Assembly: GCA_963966185.1 (NCBI GenBank)
Contig: CAWZYM010000126.1
Span: 497,001-561,000 of the forward strand
Length of the DNA stretch: 64,000 nt
Reading direction: 5' to 3'
From: Rhabditoides inermis
Taxonomy: Eukaryota; Nematoda; Chromadorea; Rhabditida; Rhabditidae
Part shown: in pieces, positions 11,386 through 20,276 of the stretch
How the letters are laid out: every line of letters begins with the position of its first letter
How positions within the stretch are numbered: position 1 is the stretch's first letter
Made by a program: the position numbers and the translations under genes
Notes under the pieces: model-generated
Databases searched by the model: none
What the model saw: only the letters and a program-made list of their open reading frames with translations
What the model was told of the DNA's origin: nothing

Positions 11386-11512
11386 TATCTTACGATAGTT
11401 GCGTGTATATTGCTGAATTCTACAGGACAATAGGGATCTATCCATTCTGAGTGAGTCGTACAGTCACATACTGAAAACAAATATGAAATGGCATTCGCAT
11501 GATTCTTATGTT
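11386..11512 (+). promoter_or_regulatory. Dispersed upstream module, occurrence 2
   Basis: Same landmarks as 9764-9875: ACGATAGTTGCGTGTATAT, GAATTCTACAGGACAATA, GTCGTACAGTCACATACTG, GGCATTCGCATGATTCTTATG. Small insertions are present (GAGT, AAACAAATATG). It ends about 25 bp before the ATG at 11536 of an unrelated gene. Confidence 0.55.
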
Positions 11513-11535
11513 ATACTGGTAATATAAACACGACA

Positions 11536-12382
11536 ATGAAGCTGTTGTGGTCGGATGATGACTATATAAAGAATGTGTTTTGGAGCCTTCTGGAATACAT
11601 TTCAGTAACTTGGATTGGAGTGCAAGTGGCAATCACGCTTGATAACAAAGAGATGTGTGCACGCCGTGATAGGTAGGCAAGGCCTATCCTTCCCTCTCTC
11701 CAAAGAAGCCACAAACACATGATGTTGTAGTGTTTATCCTGCAGACAGATGTAATAGTCAGGGCAGGCGGCCCCGCTCACTCTCTCTATATAACACGGCC
11801 CCGCCGGGTTATATAGGCGATGGGGAGAGTGGGCGTGGCTTCCAGCCAGTACAACCCTATGTGCATATACGGGCATGACGACACTATTTTAATGATGAGC
11901 AGTTGGGATACCGAATCGGGTCTTACGGTAGCCGGACAAATGTGATGCGCAACTGCCGAGAGGCGGTGCGACACTTCAGAAAGACAATGCACGTTTTCAA
12001 TGTGAAATGTGTGAATGGCAAAAAAAATGTGTGAGCTGGTGGTTGAAATGCAAGCAAACCAGCAAAAAATCGATAATCGATAGAAAGAAACATCTCCTCA
12101 AACGGAGAATCACGTGTGCGCTGAACGAGTGCAACATTGAGATGGAGAGAATGAGTACCGAATACTCGATGATCGGGAATAATTTCGATATTTGTGCAAG
12201 ACAATCGAAATGTGAGAATCCTACGAGGCAAATTGACGCAGGAAATAACTGAGAGTGCGATTGAATGGAGTCTACCCGCGACAAGGGGACCAAGAGAGCT
12301 GTCCGATAGTGCGCGATACAGCCGGCCGCCGCCACGCTCGCCCGACGCCTCGAGGATGCTGCGACCAAGCTTCTTCTGCTGA
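11536..12382 (+). pseudogene. Unrecognised membrane-protein gene, copy 1 (disrupted)
   Basis: The frame opens with ATG at 11536 (MKLLWSDDDYIKNVFWSLL), which leads into a hydrophobic segment (YISVTWIGVQVAI) suited to an N-terminal membrane anchor or signal anchor. It is lost in a 220-bp insertion at about 11665-11884. The frame resumes at YFNDEQLGYRIGSYG but then meets a 13-bp insertion containing an A8 run near 12020, which gives a frameshift and TGA, and further small deletions. The C-terminal part (ITESAIEWSLPATRG, SRPPPRSP, ending RPSFFC) is open again to TGA at 12380. Compared with copy 2 (17276-18831), the N-terminal part is intact only here. The family is not recognised. Confidence 0.6.
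11665..11884. mobile_element. 220-bp insertion within the copy 1 gene
   Basis: Copy 2 reads GTGCACGCTATTTTAATG without a break, while copy 1 has 220 bp between GCACGC and TATTTTAATG. The insert contains a near-palindrome (TATATAACACGG with CCGGGTTATATA, flanked by ACTCTC and GAGAGT). It lacks GT-AG borders, so an intron is unlikely. No clear terminal repeats or target duplication were found; the element type is unknown. Confidence 0.5.
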
Positions 12383-12669
12383 GAAACCAACGACGGACGC
12401 GGCCGGACCCAAGTCATTTACCGACTACCCAAGATAAACTCCAAACACCCCCAATGCCAGACAATTTGAGATGAATCATTTCAATCAATTCTCTCTCAAT
12501 CCGGGCTCACCATCACCCTGAGGCTTCCTGCTTTGCGGCCTCTCACCGATCCTAGCGTGTTCCTCTTGTGATCCTTGAACCTCACGCTCTCTATCTCTCT
12601 TGTGAGAAAGTCGTCGACCTTGCCTGCATATTTCTCACATAGCACTCACCGTTGCCGTCCCGTCATCCC
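12383..12669. other. Spacer between the disrupted gene and a minus-strand exon remnant
   Basis: Shared with copy 2 (18832-19090) except that copy 2 has about 185 extra bases at its 3' end. It contains pyrimidine-rich stretches and CGATCCTAGCGTG. No supported gene. Confidence 0.45.
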
Positions 12670-12671
12670 GT

Positions 12672-12830
12672 CTGACCGACATTGTGCGCGCGCATCGCGG
12701 TCTGCGCCTCCTCCATGTTCATTCTGTCCCACAGCTCGTCCTCATCTGTCCCCAGAATCGTCCCCCAGAACTTACCAAGGGAGTGTTAGATGGGATAAAC
12801 GACTCTCGGACCTCGACCTCCGCTGGCCAC
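12672..12830 (-). pseudogene. Minus-strand exon remnant (copy 1)
   Basis: Counterpart of the intact exon at 19305-19465. The acceptor (TTATTTCAG) and the first codons (VASGGRGPRVVYPI) are kept, but the next Lys codon has become TAA (12786-12788). At the far end the donor region has changed (GTCGGTCAGACGG instead of TTCCGGTGAGACGG). Both changes point to a decayed copy. Confidence 0.55.
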
Positions 12831-12832
12831 CT

Positions 12833-13003
12833 GAAATAAGCATCTGGTATCATAACTCATAATGTAAGTATTTAGTCTCACGCTGATTTCGACAGTAGTA
12901 ATATACGAATAGATAAATATATGTATGTAATGCGCACAGGCTTCATTGTTTATGTTGCTCATTCACGCTCCCCTACACTACGTGCAAATCCAGATTTAAA
13001 CAA
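12833..13003. other. Spacer, no gene seen
   Basis: AT-rich stretch almost identical to 19468-19638. It contains TATATGTATGTAATG and, on the minus strand, the pyrimidine tract of the exon acceptor at 12830. Nothing else is supported. Confidence 0.4.
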
Positions 13004-13255
13004 ATGCCGCGCAACAGGACGGAACGAGCTATTTTCTGTGCGGTAACGGGAGGCAATAGAGCGACACAAGGAGTGGTTGTCGTTGAAGGTCGTCGCGCAG
13101 ACGTTGTCTGACCGCTCCGCGCAGGTCGCAACGGCGATGAGAGGGAGCCGAACGAGGAGTCCGCCGAGGTCGAAGCAGCTGAACCTCCTGAAAGAGCCCT
13201 CAAGCCCCCCTCCTTCCCGCATAAGGTGCCGCTGTATCTACCTCCCCCAAGATGA
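13004..13255 (+). CDS. Uncertain plus-strand frame with one internal TGA (copy 1)
   Basis: An ATG preceded by TTTAAACAA starts MPRNRTERAIFCAVTGGNRA. The frame meets TGA at 13109 (codon 36) and then continues open as NGDEREPNEESAEVEAAEPP to a second TGA at 13253 (84 codons in all). A short intron (GTCGTCGCG to CCGCGCAG) could remove the stop and keep frame, but at about 35 nt it would be unusually small. Copy 2 (19639-19890) has the same TGA and only minor changes. The minus strand also has long open frames here, so strand and coding status are unsettled. Not recognised. Confidence 0.22.
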
Positions 13256-13402
13256 ACCATGACGGTTCCAACAAAAAATATATTGCACAAGTCCGGGGCT
13301 CAACAATCAACGACGACAACTCATACAATAACGGAACCACATAAACAACGGAAACTGAACATAGAAATATCAAGCAGGATAAGCAAAACGGTCTATTTGA
13401 AA
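13256..13402. other. Spacer between convergent gene ends
   Basis: A-rich stretch (CAACAAAAAATATATTGCAC, then ACAACGGAAAC) between the plus-strand frame ending at 13255 and the minus-strand stop at 13403. Near identical in copy 2. It could hold 3'-UTR of the minus-strand gene. No coding frame. Confidence 0.35.
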
Positions 13403-13576
13403 CTATCTAAAAACTAACTCCTTGGGCGGCGGGAACATCTCCGATGTACGAAGAAAGCGACGCGGGCGAGTTCCAGCGGTCAGGCGAGTAGTTCCGCCGC
13501 TCTGCGGTGTGAACGGTGCGATGCCCGCTTGAATGGCGGCTCTGCGCAGCTCCCTCCTGACTGCGTCAGTATACAT
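13403..13576 (-). CDS. Minus-strand terminal exon (copy 1)
   Basis: Reading leftward from 13576, the minus strand encodes MYTDAVRRELRRAAIQAG, then IAPFTPQSGGTTRLTAG, and ends SEMFPPPKELVFR with TAG at 13405-13403 (57 codons from the first Met; the frame is also open upstream as GH). The peptide is basic, protein-like and unbroken in both copies (see 20038-20211). The duplication boundary cuts the sequence just upstream, so any 5' exons are missing or rearranged here. Family not recognised. Confidence 0.4.
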   Translation of the reverse strand: MYTDAVRRELRRAAIQAGIAPFTPQSGGTTRLTAGTRPRRFLRTSEMFPPPKELVFR

Positions 13577-13752
13577 GTGTCCGCGCGTTACGCTCTATGT
13601 TGACAACTATACGAACAGGAACTGTATCTGGGAACGTGAGATGATTTTTGCTGTCCAACATTTTTGCTCAATAGTTCTTCAGTACACAGCTGACGAAAAA
13701 TGCTGAGTGTGTTGTGTTCGTACGGAATATATTCGGAACAATCCCTTTCTAG
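13577..13752. other. Duplication junction and intron remainder
   Basis: The sequence shared with copy 2 ends at about 13590 (GTGTCCGC, matching 20218). From there to the acceptor CCCTTTCTAG at 13752 is intron sequence upstream of the first visible transporter exon. I looked for the preceding transporter exon (the QQLSGIN-type segment) and did not find it. Confidence 0.5.
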
Positions 13753-15469
13753 TCCCATTGCTCGCTACTCCACTCTGGGCATTGGAATCGTCTACTTCCT
13801 ATTTGCCTGCCTCGCTCCCATTCTCATTGAAAGGTGAGCTCACTGTGTTTGTATCAATCAAATGTTTTGATGTCTGTATAGCCTGGAAGTGAATGTCTAT
13901 TTTTTGCACGTTATCTTTCTGCGTGTTATTGTGAGAGAAGAGTACAGATGGGTGCATAAAGCTGCACCGGCTGACATGATTACCGGACAAATCTATCTAC
14001 CATTTACTATTATTGTTCGTTCAGCAGTTTTCTATTTCCTAACGGTCGAATTGTTTTTATGATGTGCAGGTTACGCCTTTCAGAGTGGGCCGCCGTCCGC
14101 TGTCGCTCTTCCAGCTAATTGCCTGTCTCTTCGCCCTCTCACTCCTCACCCTATTCACTTACCTGCAGAACTATCACCAGGTGAGAGGCCGGGGAGACAT
14201 CTTACCTATTCTCGAATAAGTTCCCGCATTTGCTCCAGTTCAAAATTGAAAAGGACCTTAGCAAAGAAAGAGAATGGAAGAGAGTGGGTGGAAAGGGAGA
14301 GAAATAAGTCGCCTTGCAGGTCGAGTGGGCTTCGTACGGCACGATCGGCGCCCTCGTACTGTACATGTGCGTGTACGGAGTCGGCTCCCCGATTCCCTGG
14401 ATGATCACCAGCGAGCTCTTCAACCAACAGGTCAGACCAGCGATTATATCAGTCAGATACGTACTTAATTGATATTCTCTATGAACTTGGTACTGGTTAA
14501 ACGAACACATATCCCATTTGAAAAGAGTGGGCGTGGCCGTAATGGGCGTGTCTTATCTCTCGTTCAGTTTCGTGCCACTGCCGTCACGGTCTCGGTGTTC
14601 GTCGCCTACTTCTTTGCATTCATCGTTTCGACCGCCTATCTGCCATTCCAGCAGGTGTGTCGGGATACTATCAAGGGTATCATTGTGCAGGCAAACGATT
14701 CTGATGAGTGAGAGAAATTGAGTAGTGGGTCCTCTTTGGGAGAACGACTTCGTAGACGCTTTCGATCTACCGAGGACACATGCTCGCAAAGAATGGAGAC
14801 GGACAGTGAGCAACGCCGAAAATGAAACGATCTCATTTCCCAGCGCTAACAAAATCATCTCTCATGCGTGCAATATGTACATGAATAAGCGATTCTGGAT
14901 AAACTTTTGATTTGATTGATTTGATCTAGTTTCACACCTTCTCTTCCAGCTGGTTGGCGTCTCGTTCGCCTACATGCCGTTCATCGTCGTCATCTCCATC
15001 TCAATCGTGCTCGTCTACATACTCCTGCCCGGTCAGCTCTCTCTCTCTCCTCTCTGTCTCTCCCTCCTTCCTCCCCCCCTCTCCCCCTCACTCTCTCCCT
15101 TGCAGAGACGCGTGACCGTCAGGTGGAGGCTATTGTGTCGGAGGTTCGCCGCCGCAGCCGCAGTCTCTCGCAGGGACGGCCCTGGCAGGTGTGTGAAGGG
15201 AGAACTGTTGGATTGGATGACATGGCAGTAAGAATTTTGTAGATTGTTTTATAAAGGAATATAAAATTTTTGTTTTATAAAGGAATATAAAAATAGCAAT
15301 TGGTAATTCGAATAGGAATCGAACTTTTCGTTTGCAGGCGGTGTCTCCTCGCAATGTGCAGGATGAGATGGAGCGTCTACTCGGTCCGCGGAGGGAGAGC
15401 GGGGAGAGCGCGGGGGGCAGCGAGGAGGCGGCGGACACTCGCAACGGATATCAGTCCATCAACCAGTAG
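13753..15469 (+). CDS. SLC2A/GLUT-type facilitative sugar transporter, C-terminal half (copy 2)
   Basis: Seven exons join in frame: 13753-13833, 14084-14180, 14320-14430, 14568-14654, 14950-15031, 15106-15188 and 15338-15469 (TAG), about 223 residues. They cover helices 8-12 and the tail of a major facilitator sugar transporter of the plasma membrane. Seen motifs: ARYSTLGIGIVYF with ERVGRRPL after helix 8; YGVGSPIPWMITSELF, the helix 10 signature with the SELF loop; FRATAVTVSVFVAYFF in helix 11; ILLPETRDRQ, the PET motif after helix 12. The tail has an acidic serine-rich stretch and ends GYQSINQ. Introns run from 74 to about 295 nt and are GT-AG. No stop or frameshift is seen. The N-terminal half is not in the window; the upstream intron ends at a tandem duplication junction near 13590, so this copy may be a 3' fragment or may continue from exons not duplicated with it. 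The substrate cannot be told from these exons. Confidence 0.88.
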
Positions 15470-15700
15470 ACACTAGACACTCGCTCCTTACCCCCTTGTT
15501 ATAGGAGTCGTGCAATACGCTATACTAGACCATCAACCAGTAGACACTGGACACTCACTCCTTCTCCCTAGTTGGAGTTCAGTGCGCAATACGCGATACC
15601 AGACCATCAACCAGTAGACATACGCACTGTCCACTCTTTCCCCTAGTTGTACCACTCCAGTCAGTACGCAATACTCGGTCATTTCACGTTTTATTGTCCG
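15466..15700 (+). repeat. 3'-UTR imperfect tandem repeats (copy 2)
   Basis: The sequence CCATCAACCAGTAGACA, which spans the last codons and stop of the transporter, recurs at about 15530 and 15607. Each occurrence is followed by CACTC-rich and CGCAATACGC-like segments; the unit is about 75 bp. The 3'-UTR thus appears to have grown by tandem copying of the coding-end sequence. Copy 1 shows the same structure at 9130-9345. Confidence 0.72.
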
Positions 15701-16048
15701 AATCGGACTCGCCCATTTCACTACTGTGCCATCCACCACACATTTTCCAATTTTCTACTGTTTGTACATTTGCGATCTCTTTGTAATAAGGAATTTTCGG
15801 ATTTTCTATAAAGGTTTTCAGCAAACTACGTTTTTTTAATCATTAATCAAAAAAGGCGTAAAAGGAAAAGGTAAACGTAACCCTCTGATTCAAGAGATTA
15901 CTCTGCGGAGGAAGTCGAAGTAGGGACCACAACGAGATTTTCTGATGTTTGAATGTGGTATTAGATTTGAAATAATAATGTAGATAGTTCCAAGCTGATT
16001 TCAAAAATATGTAATATTTTTCAAAAATATCAAAAACCCCGTACCTTC
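15701..16048. other. Intergenic stretch, no gene seen
   Basis: Starts like the copy 1 flank (GTTTTATTGTCCGAATCGG, CTCTTTGTAATAAGGAATTT), then from about 15915 carries sequence not present in copy 1, AT-rich with ATATGTAATATTTTTC. The first part of the upstream module present in copy 1 is absent. Confidence 0.5.
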
Positions 16049-16056
16049 GACACTTA

Positions 16057-16105
16057 CAGTCACATACTGAAATGGCATTCTCATGATTCTTATGTTTTCT
16101 TTGAA
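16057..16105 (+). promoter_or_regulatory. Dispersed upstream module, partial (occurrence 3)
   Basis: Only the 3' part is present: ACAGTCACATACTGAAATGG and CATTCTCATGATTCTTATG. The CGATAGTTGCG part found in the other occurrences is missing. It precedes the second C6-like gene by about 40 bp. Confidence 0.45.
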
Positions 16106-16144
16106 ATGTTACTGTTTTGGTACGGTATATTTCCATTCTTTTAG

Positions 16145-16649
16145 ATGTTACTCTCATCCCTACTAATGTACCTGGCTTCTGTGAATGAGTTTATTTGCAT
16201 AGGAGAGGGTGGGACCGAGGCAGAGTGTAAGCCTGCTACAGTATGCTGCGACAGGAACAGTCTGTCAGAAGGAGTCAGCGATGCGGCATATAAAATACTC
16301 GCACAAGTTTCATTCGCGGTGAGCGTAATACATGTATCAGTCACTATACTAAGTTCTTAGTGAGACTACATTCAGGATGAAACGGAAGGATGCTATGCGA
16401 CAATTGTATGCAACGTTAACCCAGATTGGATCATAGTTTACGGCACATGGCTGGTGGTTGGTTCACACATAAATGAGCATGAAAAAGCCACTCTTTTAGT
16501 TTAACCAAGATTTCGACAGTCCAATCAACGTGTTTGAAGATCCAGGTGTGATAAGTGTCTCGGCGACTGTTACATGTTCGAATGGGGAGTGGATGAAAGA
16601 CGGCACAAGGGTCATGTATTTTGGATGCGAAGGCGACGGTTCTTCCTGA
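16145..16649 (+). CDS. Small secreted cysteine-rich protein, C6-domain-like (copy 2)
   Basis: Three exons, 16145-16318, 16376-16453 and 16500-16649 (TGA), give a 133-residue product. The introns are 57 and 46 nt. Signal peptide, exon phases and all eight cysteines match copy 1 (9922-10438). Against copy 1, exon 2 is two codons shorter and about 15 codons differ by amino acid against about 3 silent changes; changes cluster in the mature part of exon 1 (CCDRNSLSEGVSDAAYK against CCDRNNLLVGFSDAAFK). The acceptor before the ATG is TTCTTTTAG. The role is unknown; C6-like proteins are thought to be extracellular. The domain call comes from cysteine spacing and the TVTCSNGEW motif, not a search. Confidence 0.63.
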
Positions 16650-16792
16650 ACATACATACACCACATGTCAATACCGTGATAAAGACTTGCATTGTGAATG
16701 ACTAGATTTTTCAGTTTCGCATAAACTCATGAATGTATATTTACAGACAGCATCGATGTTGACTACGGTCTACGAATCTTCGAAGCTGGCAA

Positions 16793-16896
<104 letters not shown>

Positions 16897-16897
16897 C

Positions 16898-17033
16898 CTA
16901 TGCATCTCTCTTTTTGTCGTACTCTTGGAGCTCCGGTGCAACCACATAGACGCAGCACACGTCGATGTTCTCATACAGGTAGGAGGACAAAGCGTGCACC
17001 CTGTTCTCCGCTTCTCGCACCTTTCCTCCATAT
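16898..17033 (-). pseudogene. Possible minus-strand exon (copy 2)
   Basis: Equivalent of 11146-11288: the minus strand reads YGGKVREAENRVHALSSYL, YENIDVCCVYVV and PELQEYDKKRDA, then TAG (16900-16898). The ATG of copy 1 is ATA here, and a short deletion replaces the SW pair before the stop. If this was an exon, it is probably broken in this copy. Confidence 0.25.
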
Positions 17034-17083
17034 ATGTTTTATGTGTCTCGGCGGGGGTGGTTATCTTTTTGAAATTTTCCTCT

Positions 17084-17085
17084 TT

Positions 17086-17121
<36 letters not shown>

Positions 17122-17126
17122 TCCTT
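17084..17126. repeat. (CT)n low-complexity tract
   Basis: TTTTTTTTCTCTCTCT run followed by CCCTCTCC, matching the tract at 11336-11385 in copy 1. Confidence 0.88.
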
Positions 17127-17128
17127 CA

Positions 17129-17252
17129 CTGTCTCACGATAGTTGCGTGTATATTGCTGAATTCAACAGGACATTAGTGATCTATCCATTCTCAGTCGTA
17201 CAGTCACATACTGAAAATTAATATGAAATGACATTCGCATGATTCTTATGTT
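17129..17252 (+). promoter_or_regulatory. Dispersed upstream module, occurrence 4
   Basis: CTCACGATAGTTGCGTGTAT, GAATTCAACAGGACATTA, GTCGTACAGTCACATACTG and CATTCGCATGATTCTTATG appear in the same order as at 9764 and 11386. It ends about 25 bp before the ATG at 17276. Confidence 0.55.
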
Positions 17253-17311
17253 ATACTGGTAATATGAACACGACAATGAAGCTGTTGTGGTCGGACGATG
17301 ACTATATAAAG

Positions 17312-17802
17312 AGTTAGAGTCTCTTTTGGCTTAGGATAAGGCTCGCGCTAGAATTTTCAAGAAGTGATATCCAAAGGTCATGTTAACAACTTTTGTTGTG
17401 TCCGGTAACTCTGACTCTCTGCCTACTCTCTACTCTTTCGCGTTTTCTGCGCGTGTTTTCCAACTAGCACTTTGAGTGTAGTTCGCCCCGCCGCCGCCAG
17501 CGTATAATTCGCGCCGGGTTTGCGTTGTTTTGGGTCCGCCAACTATAACCAGGAGAAAGAGCGCAGGTGCGATTTCGAACGGTAGTGAGAAAATATGTGG
17601 GGAAAAACGTTTTGTGAAACGTAACGGCGTTCCGAAACGTGATCTGTGGTACAGGAGAGTAAGAAGAGAGAGAACGGCCGAGAGTTTGTGTTAGTATTTG
17701 TAAACGTTGATAGAAGAGCATAAAAATAAACAGAGACAGAGAGAGAGAAGGGCAGGAAGTGAGAGTGAGAGAGAGAACAATGAAGAAGAGAGAAGGAACT
17801 GT

Positions 17803-17841
<39 letters not shown>

Positions 17842-18246
17842 GACGAAGAGAAGGAATGAACAGAGGGAGTGAGAGATAGTAGTTTTTGATTTAATCCAGA
17901 TGAATAGTCATAATTCAACACATATTCAAAATTTCTATGAAATTTAACAAAAGGACATATATTTTCTTTGAAAAGTACTTGCGTAAACAGATGAACCTCG
18001 TCTTATCCCAATGCAGCAAAAGCACATGCATAAAGCGTTTACAAATACTAACACAAACGACAAACCTGCGCATTCGGGAAAGTTCTGTTGATACTAACCA
18101 GTGAACAGAAATAGGAGAGATAGGAGAGAAAGAGAGGAGAGAGAGGTGCAGGTTTGTGTTAGTATTTGTAAACGCTTTATGCTTGTGCTCTTGCTGCATT
18201 GGGATAAGACAATGTTCATCTGTTTACGCAAGTTCTTTTCAAAGAA
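17312..18246. mobile_element. 935-bp insertion with foldback, within the copy 2 gene
   Basis: Copy 1 reads TATATAAAGAATGTG, whereas copy 2 has 935 bp between TATAAAG and AATGTG. The insert holds a GC-rich part (CCCCGCCGCCGCCAGCG), GA-rich runs (about 17733-17870) and a long inverted repeat at its right end. A fragment of the repeat arm (TTTGTGTTAGTATTTGTAAA) occurs a third time at about 17685. Clean target duplications were not found. Probably one or more nested non-autonomous elements. Confidence 0.5.
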
Positions 18247-18248
18247 AA
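17962..18248. repeat. 97-bp inverted repeat (long hairpin)
   Basis: Arms 17962-18058 and 18152-18248 are reverse complements with about five mismatches in 97 and no gaps. They are separated by 93 bp. Arm ends are TTTTCTTTGAAAAG on the left and CTTTTCAAAGAAAA on the right. A transcript through it would fold into a long hairpin. Foldback-type transposon is the likely origin. Confidence 0.9.
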
Positions 18249-18831
18249 TGTGTTTTGGAGCCTTCTGGAATACATTTCAGTATTTTGGATTGGAGTGCAA
18301 GTGGCAATCACGCTCGATAACAAAGAGATGTGTGCACGCTATTTTAATGATGAGCAGTTGGGATACCGAATCGGGTCTTACGGTAGCCGGACAAATGTGA
18401 TGCGCAACTGCCGAGAGGAGGTGCGACACTTCAGAAAGACAATGCACGTTTTCAATGTGAAATGTGTGAATGGTGAGCTGGTGGTTGAAATACAAGCAAC
18501 CCCAACCACCAAAAAATCGATAACCGATAGAAAGAAACATCTCCTCAAACAGAGAATCACGTGTGCGCTGAACGAGTGCAACATTGAGATTGAGAGAATG
18601 AGTACCGAATACTCGATGATCGGAAATAATTTCGATATGTTTGTGCAAGACAATCGAAATGTGAGAATCTTACGAGGCAAATTGCCGCAGGCAATAACTG
18701 AGAGTGCGATTGAGTGGAGTCTACCCGCGACAAGGGGACCAAGAGAGCTGTCCGATAGTGCGCGATACAGCCGGCCGCCGCCACGCTCGCCCGACGCCTC
18801 GAGGATGCTGCGACCAAGCTTCTTCTGCTGA

Positions 18832-19086
18832 GAAACCAACGACGGACGCGGCCGGACCCAAGTCATTTACCGACTACCCAAGATAAACTCCAAACACCCC
18901 CAATGCCAGACGATTTGAGATAAATCATTTCAATCAATTCTCTCTCAATCCGGGCTCACCATCACCCTGAGGCTTCCTGCTTTGCGGCCTCTCACCGATC
19001 CTAGCGTGTTCCTCTTGTGATCCTTGAACCTCACGCTCTCTATCTATCTTGTGAGAAAGTCGTCGACCTTGCCTGCATATCCCTCA
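18832..19086. other. Spacer after the disrupted gene
   Basis: Near identical to 12383-12630 of copy 1. Contains CTCACCGATCCTAGCGTG and pyrimidine-rich tracts. No gene seen. Confidence 0.4.
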
Positions 19087-19277
19087 CATACAGTCCAGGG
19101 AATATTTAATTCCGCCATCACTCCGCTCGGCCGTCCCGCATTTCAAAATTGCGCGCGCGCGAAAGTTTGAATGTGAATTTATTCGCCTGCTCTCGCATGT
19201 CTATCGATTTTTTTCGCCTTGCACTCTGTTCACTCTGCGCTCTCTGCTGGCGGCAACTGATTTGCCCACCCACTGTA
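19087..19277. other. Copy 2-specific segment of about 190 bp
   Basis: Copy 1 joins TTTCTCACATAGCACTCACC directly, while copy 2 has extra sequence between CCCTCACAT and AGCACTCACCG. It includes TTCAAAATTGCGCGCGCG followed by GAAAGTTTGAA, a near-palindrome around alternating CG. It may be an insertion here or a deletion in copy 1. Confidence 0.5.
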
Positions 19278-19304
19278 GCACTCACCGTTGCCATCCCGTC
19301 TCAC

Positions 19305-19465
19305 CGGAACAAGACATTGTGCGCGCGCGTCGCCGTCTGCGCCTCCTCCATGTTCATTCTGTCCCACAGCTCGTCCTCATCTGTCCCCAAAATCGTCCCC
19401 CAAAACTTACCAAGGGAGTGTTTGATGGGATAAACGACTCTCGGACCTCGACCTCCGCTGGCCAC
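19305..19465 (-). CDS. Minus-strand internal exon of an unrecognised gene (copy 2)
   Basis: On the minus strand a 161-nt open exon is bounded by a good acceptor (CTTATTTCAG before 19465) and a donor (TTCCG then GTGAGA after 19305). It encodes VASGGRGPRVVYPIKHSLGK, FWGTILGTDEDELWD and RMNMEEAQTATRAHNVLF, a soluble-looking, charged peptide. Copy 1 (12672-12830) has a nonsense change and a lost donor, which supports this as the ancestral exon. The other exons of the gene were not found with confidence. Family unknown. Confidence 0.45.
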
Positions 19466-19638
19466 CTGAAATAAGCATCTGGTATCATAACTCATAATGT
19501 AAGTATTTAGTCTCACGCTGATTTCGACAGTAGTAATATACGAATAGATAAATATATGTATGTAATGCGCACAGGCTTCATTGTTTATGTTGCTCATTCA
19601 CGCTCCCCTACACTACGTGCAAATCCAGATTTAAACAA
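19466..19638. other. Spacer, probable intron on the minus strand
   Basis: Matches 12831-13003. AT-rich, no coding frame; provides the acceptor of the exon at 19305-19465. Confidence 0.35.
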
Positions 19639-19890
19639 ATGCCGCGCAACAGGACGGAACGAGCTATTTTCTGTGCGGTAACGGGAGGCAATAGAGCGAC
19701 ACAAGGAGTGGTTGTCGTTGAAGGTCGTCGCGCAGACGTTGTCTGACCGCTCCGCGCAGGTCGCAACGGCGATGAGAGGGAGCCGGGCGAGGAGTCCGCC
19801 GAGGTCGAAGCAGCTGAACCTCCTGAAAGAGCCCTCAAGCCCCCCTCCTTCCCGCATAAGGTGCCGCTGTATCTACCTCCCCCAAGATGA
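19639..19890 (+). CDS. Uncertain plus-strand frame with one internal TGA (copy 2)
   Basis: Equivalent of 13004-13255 at offset 6635. The same start (MPRNRTERAIFCAV), the same TGA at codon 36, and the same acidic proline-rich end (EVEAAEPPERALKPPF ... YLPPPR) are present. The main difference is PGEES in place of PNEES. Coding status is uncertain. Confidence 0.22.
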
Positions 19891-20037
19891 ACCATGACGG
19901 TTCCAACAAAAAATATATTGCACAAGTCCGGGGCTCAACAATCAACGACGACAACTCATACAATAACGGAACCACATAAACAACGGAAACTGAACATAGA
20001 AATATCAAGCAGGATAAGCAAAACGGTCTATTTGAAA

Positions 20038-20211
20038 CTATCTAAAAACTAACTCCTTGGGCGGCGGGAACATCTCCGATGTACGAAGAAAGCGACGCGG
20101 GCGAGTTCCAGCGGTCAGGCGAGTAGTTCCGCCGCTCTGCGGTGTGAACGGTGCGATGCCTGCTTGAATGGCGGCTCTGCGCAGCTCCCTCCTGACTGCG
20201 TCAGTATACAT
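20038..20211 (-). CDS. Minus-strand terminal exon (copy 2)
   Basis: Same as 13403-13576: MYTDAVRRELRRAAIQAG at the start and SEMFPPPKELVFR then TAG at the end, with no break. The copies share sequence up to about 20218; beyond that, copy 2 runs into the palindrome at 20228, so the true upstream exon is not identifiable in either copy. Confidence 0.4.
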   Translation of the reverse strand: MYTDAVRRELRRAAIQAGIAPFTPQSGGTTRLTAGTRPRRFLRTSEMFPPPKELVFR

Positions 20212-20227
20212 GTGTCCGCCGGAAACG

Positions 20228-20276
20228 AGTAATCGATCACACAGATCCCTTTCATGGATCTGTGTGATCGATTACT
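20228..20276. repeat. Perfect 21-bp inverted repeat (hairpin)
   Basis: Arm AGTAATCGATCACACAGATC plus one C (20228-20248) is exactly complementary to 20256-20276, with a 7-nt loop CTTTCAT. It starts about 9 bp after the right end of the duplicated block. Possible cruciform, terminator-like hairpin or small insertion; no function can be assigned. Confidence 0.9.

Larger units (their letters stand above)
17276..18831 (+). pseudogene. Unrecognised membrane-protein gene, copy 2 (disrupted)
   Basis: ATG at 17276 opens the same start as copy 1 (MKLLWSDDDYIK), but after 12 codons a 935-bp insertion (17312-18246) brings a stop. The frame resumes at 18247 (NVFWSLLEYISVFWIG) and runs without a stop for about 194 codons to TGA at 18829. 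Features: one hydrophobic segment at the resumed start, a cysteine-containing middle (MRNCREEVRHFRK, FNVKCVNGELVVEI), then KKHLLKQRITCALNECN, and a basic proline-rich end (SRPPPRSPDASRM). This part is unbroken here but broken in copy 1. The 194-codon frame has no ATG near its start, so it needs an upstream exon or a downstream Met. The insertion lacks clear splice borders. Not recognised. Confidence 0.6.

Noticed and set aside
11665..11884. Treating the 220-bp insertion as an intron
   Set aside because: No GT donor or AG acceptor at borders that would restore the frame, and the frame is broken again downstream.
12959..13290. Minus-strand frames of 87 and 105 codons opposite the MPRN frame
   Set aside because: Cys/Ser/Arg-rich composition with no motif or splice sites. 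Strand is not fully settled, so the plus frame is kept only at low confidence.
17312..18246. Treating the 935-bp insertion as an intron
   Set aside because: The border sequences (TATAAAGAGTTAG, CAAAGAAAATGTG) give no clean phase-matching GT-AG pair. The hairpin and repeated arm fragments fit an inserted element better, though splicing is not fully excluded.
18378..18866. 162-codon minus-strand frame opposite the disrupted gene
   Set aside because: The plus-strand frame has protein-like composition and matches the copy 1 reading. The minus frame is its shadow.
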